Assembly (NCBI RefSeq): GCF_001690495.1
Contig: NZ_LZGS01000035.1
Coordinates: forward strand, 372,001 to 436,000
DNA length: 64,000 nucleotides
Direction of reading: 5' to 3'
Origin: Gilliamella sp. App4-10
Lineage (GTDB): Bacteria > Pseudomonadota > Gammaproteobacteria > Enterobacterales > Orbaceae
In this document: positions 47,687 to 56,348 of the stretch, piece after piece
How the letters are laid out: each line of letters opens with the position of its first letter
Numbering within the stretch: position 1 is the stretch's first letter
The notes under the pieces: generated by a model
Told to the model about the DNA's origin: nothing
What the model saw: only the letters and a program-made list of their open reading frames with translations
Databases searched by the model: none
Position numbers and translations under genes: made by a program

Positions 47687-48142
47687 ATGACACAAGATAT
47701 AGCCCCTAAAGGTCAATTAGTGCTTAGAACGCTTGCAATGCCTGCTGACACCAATCCTCATGGACACATTTTTGGTGGTTGGATAATGTCTCAAATGGAT
47801 CTTGCTGGTGGTATTTTATCAAAAGAAATCGCAAGAAACCGAGTCGTAACGGTTAATGCTAGCAGTATTACATTTTACAAACCAGCAATGGTTGGGGATG
47901 TTGTTTGTTGTTATGCACATTGCATCAAAACGGGGAAAACGTCTATCACTATTGGTCTAGAAGTTTGGGTTAAAAAAGTTATTGATACATCTGACACCAC
48001 ACAACGCTTCTGCATAACAGATGCCGTATTTACTTATGTCTCCGTAGATAAGCATAATAACCCAAAACCATTACCTGAAATTTTTCAAAATTATGATTGT
48101 ACTAAAGATCCAATATCTAAATTAAACGTAAATAATAGCTAG
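47687..48142 (+). CDS. yciA: Acyl-CoA thioesterase YciA
   Basis: 151 residues (E. coli 132). Hotdog fold with L-A-M-P-A-D-T-N-P-H-G-H-I-F-G-G-W-I-M-S-Q-M-D near the N-terminus, including the catalytic Asp. The C-terminus is about 20 residues longer than in E. coli. It follows yciB by 24 bp and precedes cls by 6 bp. Confidence 0.94.
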   Translation: MTQDIAPKGQLVLRTLAMPADTNPHGHIFGGWIMSQMDLAGGILSKEIARNRVVTVNASSITFYKPAMVGDVVCCYAHCIKTGKTSITIGLEVWVKKVIDTSDTTQRFCITDAVFTYVSVDKHNNPKPLPEIFQNYDCTKDPISKLNVNNS

Positions 48143-48148
48143 TTAAAT

Positions 48149-49612
48149 ATGCAATTTACTTCATTTCATGCATTAATTAGCACCTTGATCTTTCTTGTTT
48201 ATTGGTTGATCATCGTTGCAACGACATTACGTATTGTCTTCAAACGAAGACCTACAACGTATGTAATTGCATGGATGTTAGTAATTTATATCTTACCACT
48301 TGTTGGTGTGATTCTTTATTTTTCGTTGGGCGAAGCTCACTTAGGTCAGCAACGTGTCAAACGAGCGCAAAAAATGCGCCCAACTATTTCTAAATTTATC
48401 AACCAACTAAGTGACTTCCCAGATATTTTTACCTGCAACGTTAGCCAAGTTAGCAAACCGATTTTTCAGCTTTGTAAACATCAAACAGGCCTTGATGGAA
48501 TTAAGGGTAATCACATCGAGCTACTAAGTGAAACTAACGCAATTTTTGACCGTTTAATTGAAGATATAAATCGAGCAACGTCAAATATCGAAATGGTATT
48601 TTATATCTGGAATGAAGGCGGTCGTGCTGATGAGGTCGAACAAGCACTCATTCAAGCAACTAAGCGAGGCGTAACTTGTCGATTAATGGTTGATTCTGCC
48701 GGTAGCCGGCATTTTATTAAAAGCAATGCTAGCAAAAGGATGCATGATGCAGGCATCATCATTGTAGAAGCTTTACAAGTAAACTTACTTCGATTTATGT
48801 TTAGAAGGCTAGACTTACGTCAACACCGCAAAGTAATCATTATCGATAACTATATCTCTTATACTGGTAGTATGAATATTGTCGATCCGCGTTTCTTCAA
48901 ACAGAATAAACATGTCGGTAAATGGGTTGACATTATGGTCAGAATGAATGGTCCAGTTACAACATTAATGGGCGCCATATATGCTAGTGATTGGGAGTTA
49001 GAAACAGGCAAATATTTAGCTTTACCCAAAATCACTGATTTTGCCGAGCCACCCGAAGATAAAAAACACATTATGCAATTAATCGCATCGGGTCCAGGTT
49101 ATATGGAAAACATGATCCATCAAGTGTTATTAACCGCAATTTATTCAGCGCAAGAGCAAATTATTTTTACCACACCTTATTTAGTACCGAGTGATGATAT
49201 TTTACATGCAGTGTGCACAGCTGCACAGCGAGGTGTCGAAGTCATCATCATTATTCCCAAAAATATTGACTCACTGATGGTAAAATGGGCAAGCCGAGCT
49301 TTTTTTTCTGAATTATTAAACGGTGGTGTAAAACTTTATCAATTCAATGATAACTTATTACATACCAAAAGCGTTTTAATTGATAACCAACTAAGTCTTG
49401 TTGGTACTGTTAATTTAGATATGCGCAGCTTGTGGCTTAATTTTGAAATTACAACAGTAATCGATGATGCAGAATTTGCTAAATCGCTATCAAATCTCTT
49501 ACAAAATTATTTAGCTAATTCAGATAAAATAAACACCGTAAAATGGAATCAACGCCCAATTTGGCAACGCATCGTTGAGCGCTTGTTTTACTTTTTTGCA
49601 CCTTTGCTATGA
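48149..49612 (+). CDS. clsA: Cardiolipin synthase A
   Basis: 487 residues (E. coli 486). Two N-terminal membrane helices, then two phospholipase-D motifs: H-R-K-V-I-I-I-D (about 222-229) and H-T-K-S-V-L-I-D (about 408-415). It condenses two phosphatidylglycerols to cardiolipin. It is probably cotranscribed with yciB and yciA. Confidence 0.95.
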   Translation: MQFTSFHALISTLIFLVYWLIIVATTLRIVFKRRPTTYVIAWMLVIYILPLVGVILYFSLGEAHLGQQRVKRAQKMRPTISKFINQLSDFPDIFTCNVSQVSKPIFQLCKHQTGLDGIKGNHIELLSETNAIFDRLIEDINRATSNIEMVFYIWNEGGRADEVEQALIQATKRGVTCRLMVDSAGSRHFIKSNASKRMHDAGIIIVEALQVNLLRFMFRRLDLRQHRKVIIIDNYISYTGSMNIVDPRFFKQNKHVGKWVDIMVRMNGPVTTLMGAIYASDWELETGKYLALPKITDFAEPPEDKKHIMQLIASGPGYMENMIHQVLLTAIYSAQEQIIFTTPYLVPSDDILHAVCTAAQRGVEVIIIIPKNIDSLMVKWASRAFFSELLNGGVKLYQFNDNLLHTKSVLIDNQLSLVGTVNLDMRSLWLNFEITTVIDDAEFAKSLSNLLQNYLANSDKINTVKWNQRPIWQRIVERLFYFFAPLL

Positions 49613-49642
49613 TTATTGACTAGTTTTATATTTATCTTTACT

Positions 49643-49670
49643 ATGGTTACGACTTACTAATAACCATTTT
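49643..49670 (+). terminator. Terminator after clsA
   Basis: ATGGTTA (49643-49649) and TAACCAT (49661-49667), 7-bp stem, 11-nt loop, then TTT. It overlaps the last codons of the convergent cpdA. Confidence 0.45.
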
Positions 49671-50487
49671 GAGAAACATCTGGTAAAAACTGATTATCCG
49701 TTAATCGATAAACATCACTCTCAATAGACCCATCAATATTAAGTGTAATTTCTCGCCAGCCTGGCGCATCGTCACTTGATAATTGAAAATCATAACATTC
49801 AGATTTAAATTGAAAACAAGTTGAAGGAGTTGAAAATGCCTTACAATTATGCCAAACATAATCTTGTTTTTGATGAATGTGTCCCCACCCAATTCCTTTT
49901 ACATTGGAATGTTTTTGAATAATTTGCTCTAATTGGTCACTGTTTTTTAAAATATGATGATCTAACCAATGACAGCCGGAATTAACTGGATGATGGTGTA
50001 AAAAAAATAATGCATACCTATGAGGATGTTGAGTTAAAGCATTGTTTAAAAATTCGAGTTCAGAATCGGGTAAAAAGCCATAAGCCTGACCAACAACTTG
50101 ACTATTTAATAAAATAATCAGCCATTTATCTCCTAATAATACTACTTTATCATCGGCAAGTTGATAATTTGCAAACACTTTTTGCATATAAGCATAATTA
50201 TCATGATTGCCTGCCAACCACACACAAGGTGTATTAAACTTGTTTATTTGTTCTGCAAAACGAGCATAAGCTTTTTTAGAACCGTCTTGCACAAAGTCAC
50301 CGGTTGCTACAATTAAATCAAACTGCTTATTACTACGTTCAACTTCATTAATAACTGCTAAAAAACTTGCATTAGAATTAACGCCAAGCAACGAGCCATC
50401 GTCATCAGCAAAAAGATGAGTATCAGTTATATGTAATATTTTACCGTAATTTTTATTACAGATTGGAAGTTTTAAAAATGACTCCAA
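49657..50487 (-). CDS. cpdA: 3',5'-cyclic-AMP phosphodiesterase CpdA
   Basis: 276 residues (E. coli 275). Metallophosphoesterase that hydrolyses cAMP. The metal motifs are D-T-H-L-F, G-D-F-V-Q-D-G, A-G-N-H-D-N, H-H-H-P-V-N-S-G and G-H-I-H-Q. It follows nudF by 169 bp; yqiB, which lies between them in E. coli, is missing, with only a poor 64-codon ORF in the gap. Confidence 0.94.
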   Translation of the reverse strand: MESFLKLPICNKNYGKILHITDTHLFADDDGSLLGVNSNASFLAVINEVERSNKQFDLIVATGDFVQDGSKKAYARFAEQINKFNTPCVWLAGNHDNYAYMQKVFANYQLADDKVVLLGDKWLIILLNSQVVGQAYGFLPDSELEFLNNALTQHPHRYALFFLHHHPVNSGCHWLDHHILKNSDQLEQIIQKHSNVKGIGWGHIHQKQDYVWHNCKAFSTPSTCFQFKSECYDFQLSSDDAPGWREITLNIDGSIESDVYRLTDNQFLPDVSQNGY

Positions 50488-50656
50488 AATTCACCCCAAT
50501 TATTTATTAATCTATAATTATGGTTAATAATGTCAGCAACAAAATAGACATTGTGACTGGAAACACAATTTTTATTATAAATCTGAACGTTATATAAAAT
50601 TGTAAAATAGATTACACTTTTATGAAAGAAATAATTAAATGTAATCAGTAAAAAAT

Positions 50657-51286
50657 TTATGCCCACTCATTTTTTAACAATATATGGTTAAGCTCTAACC
50701 ATTGTAGTGCAATAATTGATGCAGCATTGTTAATTACGCCATCTTTAATCCATTGATACGCTTGTTCTCGGCTTACAACATGAACTTTAATATCTTCGCT
50801 TTCTTCAGCAAGACCATGAATACCTTTGGCGGTTGATGAATCAACTTCGCCCACCAAAATATGCAATTGTTCTGTTAACCCCCCAGGCGATGCTAAATAA
50901 CTGATGATAGGTTTACATCGACCAATAACGACTCCTGCTTCCTCCATTGCTTCACGTTTTGCTACTTCTTCAAATGATTCATTGTCGTGATCCATCATTC
51001 CAGCAATGAGTTCTAGCATCCAAGGACTATCTTGCGTTTCAATAGCAGCAATCCGAATTTGTTCAATTAGCACAACTTCATCACGTTTTGCATCATAAGC
51101 TAAAAGCACAACCGCATGCCCACGTTCTAAAATTTCACGAGTGACAACCTCGCTCATTGAACCATCAAATTTTCGATACTGAAAACGATATTCAAACAAA
51201 GAAAAAAAACCTTTATACAAGATTCGTTTAGTTAGATTCAATACATCATTTTTGTCAAAATGTACTGGATTGTTTTTAATTTTCAT
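50657..51286 (-). CDS. nudF: ADP-ribose pyrophosphatase NudF
   Basis: 209 residues (E. coli 209). Nudix hydrolase for ADP-ribose. The Nudix box G-M-M-D-H-D-N-E-S-F-E-E-V-A-K-R-E-A-M-E and following E-A-G-V-V-I-G is near residues 97-119. Divergent from tolC with 139 bp between, as in E. coli. Confidence 0.95.
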   Translation of the reverse strand: MKIKNNPVHFDKNDVLNLTKRILYKGFFSLFEYRFQYRKFDGSMSEVVTREILERGHAVVLLAYDAKRDEVVLIEQIRIAAIETQDSPWMLELIAGMMDHDNESFEEVAKREAMEEAGVVIGRCKPIISYLASPGGLTEQLHILVGEVDSSTAKGIHGLAEESEDIKVHVVSREQAYQWIKDGVINNAASIIALQWLELNHILLKNEWA

Positions 51287-51425
51287 ATAAGATTCCGATT
51301 TTAAAATAAATTTGAATAAAAAGTGCGAATGGCATGCAAACTATGCTTACTATATGTTAATTATCTGTTAAAATTACACTATTAAAGATACTACTATATT
51401 TTAATGATTTTTAAAGAGAAGATTG

Positions 51426-52772
51426 ATGAAAAAAACTTTAACTTTTTTAATTGGATTAGCGTTAAGCCAATCTGTTTTTGCTGAAAATTTGATACAAATT
51501 TATGAACAAGCAAAAGAAACCAATCCAGATCTACGCAGTTCATTAGCAGAAAAAAATAAAGCATACGCAGCAATTTCTGGCTCTCGAGCAAGTTTACTAC
51601 CACAAGTTGGTTTAAGTGCTTCTTATGGTGTAACTCATGGTCGACGTGATGCAAGTGGGATAAAGTCCAAAAGCGGGAACTTATACCAAGTAGCAGTATC
51701 TCAAAGTATTTTTAATTTCTCAAGTTGGAAAGCCTTGGATATTACTAAAAAACAAGCAAGTATTGCTGATATTGCTTATCAATACCAAGGTCAAACCTTA
51801 ATTTTAAATACTTCTGTCGCTTATTTTAATGTGTTAAAAGCGCTGGATGCATTGAGTTTTATTGATGCACAGAAAAAAGCAATAGGCCGTCAGTTAGAAC
51901 AAACTCGTCAACAACACCAAGTTGGTTTAGTGGCCATTACTGATGTACAAAATGCCCAAGCTAACTATGACCTAACTGTTGCGCAACAAGTCAACGCATT
52001 AAATGAGTTAAATAATGCAATCGAAGAGTTACGCCAAGTGAGTGGGCGTTTTTATTCAAGTTTGGCAAGTGTTAATACTAATAACTTTAAAACAGAAACC
52101 CCAGCACAAATCAGCTTATTGTTAAAACAATCTGAAACGTCTAATCTTAATTTATTAACAATGAAATTAAATCAAGACATCGCACGTGAACAGATCAAAC
52201 TCTCTCAAGCAGGTCATTTACCTACAGCAAGTTTAGATGCATCAACAAACCTCAACAAAACCGATAGATATGGGAATAACGTAGCTGCAGGTACACATGG
52301 TGGTAAATCTTATTCAGGAAATAACTATGTTGGTGTTAGTGTAAACCTACCTATCTTTTCGGGTGGTGCAACAATGTCTAAAGTTGAACAAGCACAACAA
52401 AATTACGTGAGCTTCAGCGAAAAACTAGAAAGTACTAATCGTGGTGTGATTAATCACGTACGTTCATCGTACAACAATATTTCATCATCAATTAGCGCAA
52501 TCAAAGCTTATCAACAAGCAGTAGTTTCGGCACAAAGTTCATTAGAAGCAACTAATTCTGGTTATCAAGTTGGAACAAGAACAATTGTTGACGTATTAAA
52601 CGCAACAACTCAGCTTTACAGTTCTAAACGAAATTTATCTGATGCAAAATATAATTATTTAACTAGCTTACTACAACTAAAATATGCAGTAGGAACCTTA
52701 ACTGCTAACGATTTAGTTTATCTAAACAATATGTTAGGTAAAGAAGTGAGCACTTTGGTGACGATAAAATAA
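51426..52772 (+). CDS. tolC: Outer-membrane efflux channel TolC
   Basis: 448 residues (E. coli 493; the tail is shorter). Signal peptide MKKTLTFLIGLALSQSVFA, then two homologous OEP halves with long helices: L-I-Q-I-Y-E-Q-A-K-E-T-N-P-D-L and Y-Q-V-G-T-R-T-I-V-D-V-L-N-A-T-T. It is the exit duct for tripartite efflux pumps and type I secretion. The ATG at 51426 is chosen with AGAGAAGA upstream. No pump genes are adjacent. Confidence 0.95.
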   Translation: MKKTLTFLIGLALSQSVFAENLIQIYEQAKETNPDLRSSLAEKNKAYAAISGSRASLLPQVGLSASYGVTHGRRDASGIKSKSGNLYQVAVSQSIFNFSSWKALDITKKQASIADIAYQYQGQTLILNTSVAYFNVLKALDALSFIDAQKKAIGRQLEQTRQQHQVGLVAITDVQNAQANYDLTVAQQVNALNELNNAIEELRQVSGRFYSSLASVNTNNFKTETPAQISLLLKQSETSNLNLLTMKLNQDIAREQIKLSQAGHLPTASLDASTNLNKTDRYGNNVAAGTHGGKSYSGNNYVGVSVNLPIFSGGATMSKVEQAQQNYVSFSEKLESTNRGVINHVRSSYNNISSSISAIKAYQQAVVSAQSSLEATNSGYQVGTRTIVDVLNATTQLYSSKRNLSDAKYNYLTSLLQLKYAVGTLTANDLVYLNNMLGKEVSTLVTIK

Positions 52773-52798
52773 TTATTGGTTCTTTTATGACAACTGTT

Positions 52799-52825
52799 AA
52801 AAAAGGCGAGCAAATCGCCTTTTTT
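52799..52825. terminator. Terminator between tolC and the LysR gene
   Basis: AAAAAAGGCGA (52799-52809) and TCGCCTTTTTT (52815-52825), loop GCAAA. A/T runs on both sides suit the convergent genes. Confidence 0.8.
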
Positions 52826-52848
52826 ATTATGTATAAAAAACACACCTA

Positions 52849-53739
52849 TTACGATATTGCATTCAACACAAATTCAATAAATGCTTTTAGTTTTGGTGGT
52901 TGCTGACGATCAGCAGTATAAAGCATATTAAGCGGCTTGGCAGGTGGTAAAAATTTTTGTAATATGGGAAATAATTTTTTCTGCTTAATTGGTTCTTGTA
53001 ACATAGATTCTGGCAACATGGTGATACCTAGTCCTTCAATCGCAGCTATCGCTAACGCTGAAGTCTGATTACTTTGAAATGTCCCTGATATAGGAATATT
53101 AACTATTTCACCATTAATCATAAACGACCAAACATGATCTTTTTTATTCTGATTCACATATTGGTAAATCAAGCATTGATGCTTTTTCAAATCATCAGGT
53201 ATTAGTGGAACACCATATTGCGCTAAATAATCTGGTGAGGCAGCAAAAATAAGTTGATGAGGATTAAGTTTACGAGCAATAAGCCCTGAATCGCTCAAAT
53301 CACCAATCCGAAAAGCGATATCAAAACCGTCCTTAACTAAATCGACATAACGATCACTTAATTGTATATCGACACTAATTTGGGGATAACACTTCATAAA
53401 ACTACTAATTAATGGCACTAAAGTAAAATTACCAAAAGTAAATGGTGCACTAATTCTAAGCACACCACTAGGTTTATCTAAAAACTGTTGCGCAAGCATA
53501 GAGGTGGCTTTAACTTCACCTAAAATACTCACACAGCGCTCATAATACTGCTTACCAAATTCGGTAAGATTTTGTGAACGTGTTGTTCGATTAAGTAACT
53601 TTAACCCTAATTGCGTTTCTAAAAAAAGAATATATTTCGCAACCATTTGTGGAGAGGTATTTAATGAGATAGATGCCGATGCAAATGAACCTGTCTTCAC
53701 AGTCAATACAAAAGCCTTCATACTTCTAAAAAGATCCAT
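52849..53739 (-). CDS. LysR-family transcription regulator
   Basis: 296 residues. A winged helix is at 1-60 (A-F-V-L-T-V-K-T-G-S-F-A-S-A-S-I-S-L-N-T-S). The dimer linker and the substrate-binding domain follow (V-L-R-I-S-A-P-F-T-F-G near 90). It is in the YafC/DsdC-like group that often controls a divergent oxidoreductase; here the divergent gene is a reductase-like ORF at 53849. The inducer is unknown. Confidence 0.85.
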   Translation of the reverse strand: MDLFRSMKAFVLTVKTGSFASASISLNTSPQMVAKYILFLETQLGLKLLNRTTRSQNLTEFGKQYYERCVSILGEVKATSMLAQQFLDKPSGVLRISAPFTFGNFTLVPLISSFMKCYPQISVDIQLSDRYVDLVKDGFDIAFRIGDLSDSGLIARKLNPHQLIFAASPDYLAQYGVPLIPDDLKKHQCLIYQYVNQNKKDHVWSFMINGEIVNIPISGTFQSNQTSALAIAAIEGLGITMLPESMLQEPIKQKKLFPILQKFLPPAKPLNMLYTADRQQPPKLKAFIEFVLNAIS

Positions 53740-53848
53740 ATTACCAATCTCCAGTTGTTAATAAAACAATTTTAAAGCCATTTACCATCTTTTATTTTAT
53801 AAATACTATAACGCAAATCAAGTAAACAAATAAAAACAGAGTAAATAT

Positions 53849-54418
53849 ATGGGAAAAATCGGCATTATAAGGGCAGGATTTGTAAGTCAAGCCTACACAA
53901 CATTATTTATGCGCGCAGGTTATCAAGTTATGCTAAGTAATTCTAGAGATAAAAAGACGTTATTTAGCATAGCCACACGCTTAAACTGCCAAATTGGGAG
54001 CCAAGAAGAAGCCATTAAATTTGGTGATATAATTCTCGTTGCTATTCCTTTTATCAATTATACACAATTACCAGCAGAGCTACTCAGCGGAAAAATAGCA
54101 CTTGATGCCACTAACTATTATCCTGCCCGCGATGGTCATTTAGGACAATTAGATAATCATGAAACAACAACCCGCGAGTTAGTCGCTAAACATCTTGATA
54201 AATCTAGAGTAGTTAAAGTTGTTAATGCAATTCCCGCAAAAGATGTTATTAAAGATGCAAAGCCCAATGATAAATCAGATAGAAGAGCAATTCCTATAGC
54301 AGAAGATGACTTAGCTCAAGCCTCTAAAGAAGTTAAAATACACATAATTCATGGCAAACAAATAATCAATAAAAAATATAAAAGACTCAAAATGAGCCCC
54401 ATCCTTCTAGCAGCATAA
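53849..54418 (+). CDS. F420/NADP-oxidoreductase-like protein, probably decaying
   Basis: 189 residues resembling the NADP-binding oxidoreductases related to F420-dependent NADP reductase. The dinucleotide loop should read G-x-G-x-x-G but here is R8-A-G10-F-V-S13, losing two of the three Gly. N-A-I-P-A-K-D-V-I-K-D and D-R-R-A-I-P-I-A are kept. The C-terminal part after about 150 does not follow the family and ends early in a lysine-rich tail. It may be inactive or on the way to a pseudogene. It is divergent from the LysR gene. Confidence 0.6.
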   Translation: MGKIGIIRAGFVSQAYTTLFMRAGYQVMLSNSRDKKTLFSIATRLNCQIGSQEEAIKFGDIILVAIPFINYTQLPAELLSGKIALDATNYYPARDGHLGQLDNHETTTRELVAKHLDKSRVVKVVNAIPAKDVIKDAKPNDKSDRRAIPIAEDDLAQASKEVKIHIIHGKQIINKKYKRLKMSPILLAA

Positions 54419-54496
54419 AGTTACATTTATCATATATTCAATAGGTTGAATGATTTTAATTAAATACAGATATTTGAAATATTAGAGGAAATAAAA

Positions 54497-55282
54497 ATGA
54501 CCAATACACATAAAAAATATACCGTCATAACCGGCGCAAGTTCAGGCATAGGTTATGCAACAGCTATTGCTTTTGCAAAACGAAATAAAAACCTTATTGT
54601 TATTGCAAGAAGACAAGAAAATTTGGCACTTTTACAACAAGAAATTGCAAAAATTGCCCCAGCATTAGAAGTAATTATAAAACTTTGTGATTTATCACAA
54701 CCAACCAACGCTTATTCTCTTTTTAATGATTTAGACAACTATTTTATTGAAACATGGATTAATAATGCCGGTCTTGGTCATTACGGCAGTGTTAGCGATC
54801 AAGATTTAGGAAAAATCGAAACAATGCTTCATTTAAATATTGAAGTCCTAACAATTTTTTCAACACTGTATGTACGAAAATATCAAAATGAATCTGGGAC
54901 ACAACTAATAAACATCTCCTCCCGTGGTGGATATACGATCGTTCCTAATGCGGTAACCTATTGCGCAACAAAATTCTATGTCAATGCCTTTACCGAAGGG
55001 CTAGCACAGGAATTAAAGCAAGCTAACGCCCAATTAACAGCAAAGGTATTGGCTCCCGCTGCAACAAAAACAGAATTTGGTGAAAAAGCCAATAATGTCA
55101 GTGAATACAACTACGATGCAAGTTTTACCAAGTACCATACAGCAAAGCAAATGGCCGATTTTCTACTAGCTTTATACGATAGCAACAAAGTTATTGGTGA
55201 AATTAATACAAAAGATTTCTCTTTTTCACTAAAAGACAGCATATTTCCTTATTCAGGAAATCCGTCAGAAAATCAAAAATAA
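54497..55282 (+). CDS. Short-chain dehydrogenase/reductase
   Basis: 261 residues. Cofactor loop T-G-A-S-S-G-I-G (13-20), N-N-A-G near residue 89, catalytic Ser in I-S-S-R-G-G and Y-x-x-x-K in Y-C-A-T-K (about 155-159). All active-site residues of classical SDRs are present. The substrate cannot be read. It lies 78 bp after the reductase-like gene and may belong to the LysR regulon. Confidence 0.82.
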   Translation: MTNTHKKYTVITGASSGIGYATAIAFAKRNKNLIVIARRQENLALLQQEIAKIAPALEVIIKLCDLSQPTNAYSLFNDLDNYFIETWINNAGLGHYGSVSDQDLGKIETMLHLNIEVLTIFSTLYVRKYQNESGTQLINISSRGGYTIVPNAVTYCATKFYVNAFTEGLAQELKQANAQLTAKVLAPAATKTEFGEKANNVSEYNYDASFTKYHTAKQMADFLLALYDSNKVIGEINTKDFSFSLKDSIFPYSGNPSENQK

Positions 55283-55898
55283 TGCAATAACGAATTTACA
55301 TGCAATGTTAAATCAAACAGCAAAATATGATTTTTAACAAAATAGAGCTTTGGCAGTCGTTATTTTGATTGCCAAATTTCAGGATAAATAGAGACACATA
55401 GCATATTGATTTAAAGTGAAGTTTTATTTACTTCGATCAAAAAATGGTGTTTAAATGAAATTGGGGGTAGATATGAAATAGGTTCCTAAATGTAAAAGGG
55501 AAGGTTTTTTATTGTAGTTTTTTGAATCAAGTAAATAGATGAATAAAACTTCTTCCCAAGGACTACCCTCTTCCGTCACAAAAATTAAAATATAGCAGTC
55601 ATCATAACTGAAGGCCATTTCTAAATACTAGCCTCTAGTTTTTCATCATAGCAAACACCATCAACTTCAACAAACGATTTGCCTTGAGCTAATGGTTTAA
55701 TGTAACATTAAATATCGGTTTTATCTGTTTATCCCAAAAAATGCTTATTAATAAAAACCTATCAATAAGAAACTTAATAAAGTCAACAATTAATAAGCAA
55801 AATAATAAAATACCCATATTGAAAATAAATTATAAAACTAATTAATGAATAGAACTTGAATTAATATTATTACAATATAAAAACCAATATACACACAA
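55283..55898. other. 616-bp gap holding a degenerate gene remnant
   Basis: The middle (55451-55707) holds a minus-strand pseudogene. The flanks, 55283-55450 and 55708-55898, are AT-rich without ORFs or RNA motifs that I recognise. Confidence 0.6.
55451..55707 (-). pseudogene. Remnant of a small protein gene, broken by a frameshift and stops
   Basis: Minus-strand reading from 55707 gives Y-I-K-P-L-A-Q-G-K-S-F-V-E-V-D-G-V-C-Y-D then E-K-L-E-A-S-I and TAG at 55621-55623. A shifted frame from 55618 continues as M-A-F-S-Y-D-D-C-Y-I-L-I-F-V-T-E-E-G-S-P then W-E-E-V-L-F-I-Y-L-L to a stop at 55451. The composition and segment order look like one former protein, similar in style to small immunity proteins. 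The family is not identified. Confidence 0.45.
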
Positions 55899-56201
55899 TT
55901 ACATTTGAATTAGATTCATTAACGATTCTATTTTTGCAATTCTATCTTCAACTTTTTTGGCTGCACCATCCAATGAATATCCATCTTCCATCAATTCTTG
56001 AATTAAAACAATTTTTTTTATATTCGCTAAATCAAATTGACGAGACTTAGATTGTGGATCAACCGTTTTAATGATGCCTTTTTCTTCCCAATATCGTAAT
56101 TTTCTAACTGGAATTTTTGTCATCTCAGAAACCTCTCCAATACCAACAATCACGGTTGATAAAAAGTCATCATATGAATTTTTAGCAGAGATATCTTCCA
56201 T
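55899..56201 (-). CDS. MerR-family regulator
   Basis: 100 residues. The MerR winged helix (about 18-75) has V-S-E-M-T-K-I-P-V-R-K-L-R-Y-W-E-E-K-G-I-I and F-D-L-A-N-I-K-K-I. The remaining 20 residues form only a short dimer helix with no effector domain and no metal-binding Cys. It is divergent from an MFS transporter, with a perfect palindrome at the transporter promoter. Confidence 0.85.
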   Translation of the reverse strand: MEDISAKNSYDDFLSTVIVGIGEVSEMTKIPVRKLRYWEEKGIIKTVDPQSKSRQFDLANIKKIVLIQELMEDGYSLDGAAKKVEDRIAKIESLMNLIQM

Positions 56202-56271
56202 AATAAAACCTTTTTCATCGTTTATTTTTTTATATTTTATCGATTAAATTATATTGTACAACAAATTATGT

Positions 56272-56326
56272 TGATTTAAAAACCATAATGGATATATACT
56301 CCAATTGTTGTAGTTTAAATACAACA
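56272..56326 (+). promoter_or_regulatory. Promoter and palindromic operator of the MFS gene at 56349
   Basis: TTGATT (56272-56277), 16 nt, TATACT (56294-56299). TTGTTGTA (56304-56311) and TACAACAA (56319-56326) form an 8+7+8 perfect inverted repeat over the predicted start. A further TACAACAA half-site is at 56258-56265. The MerR gene alongside is the natural candidate to bind. Confidence 0.55.
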
Positions 56327-56348
56327 ATAAAACTTAAAGGACTCATCA

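Noticed and set aside
50472-50666. A 64-codon ORF between nudF and cpdA, at the place of yqiB in E. coli
   Set aside because: No resemblance to YqiB (about 140 residues) and AT-driven composition; it overlaps both neighbours.
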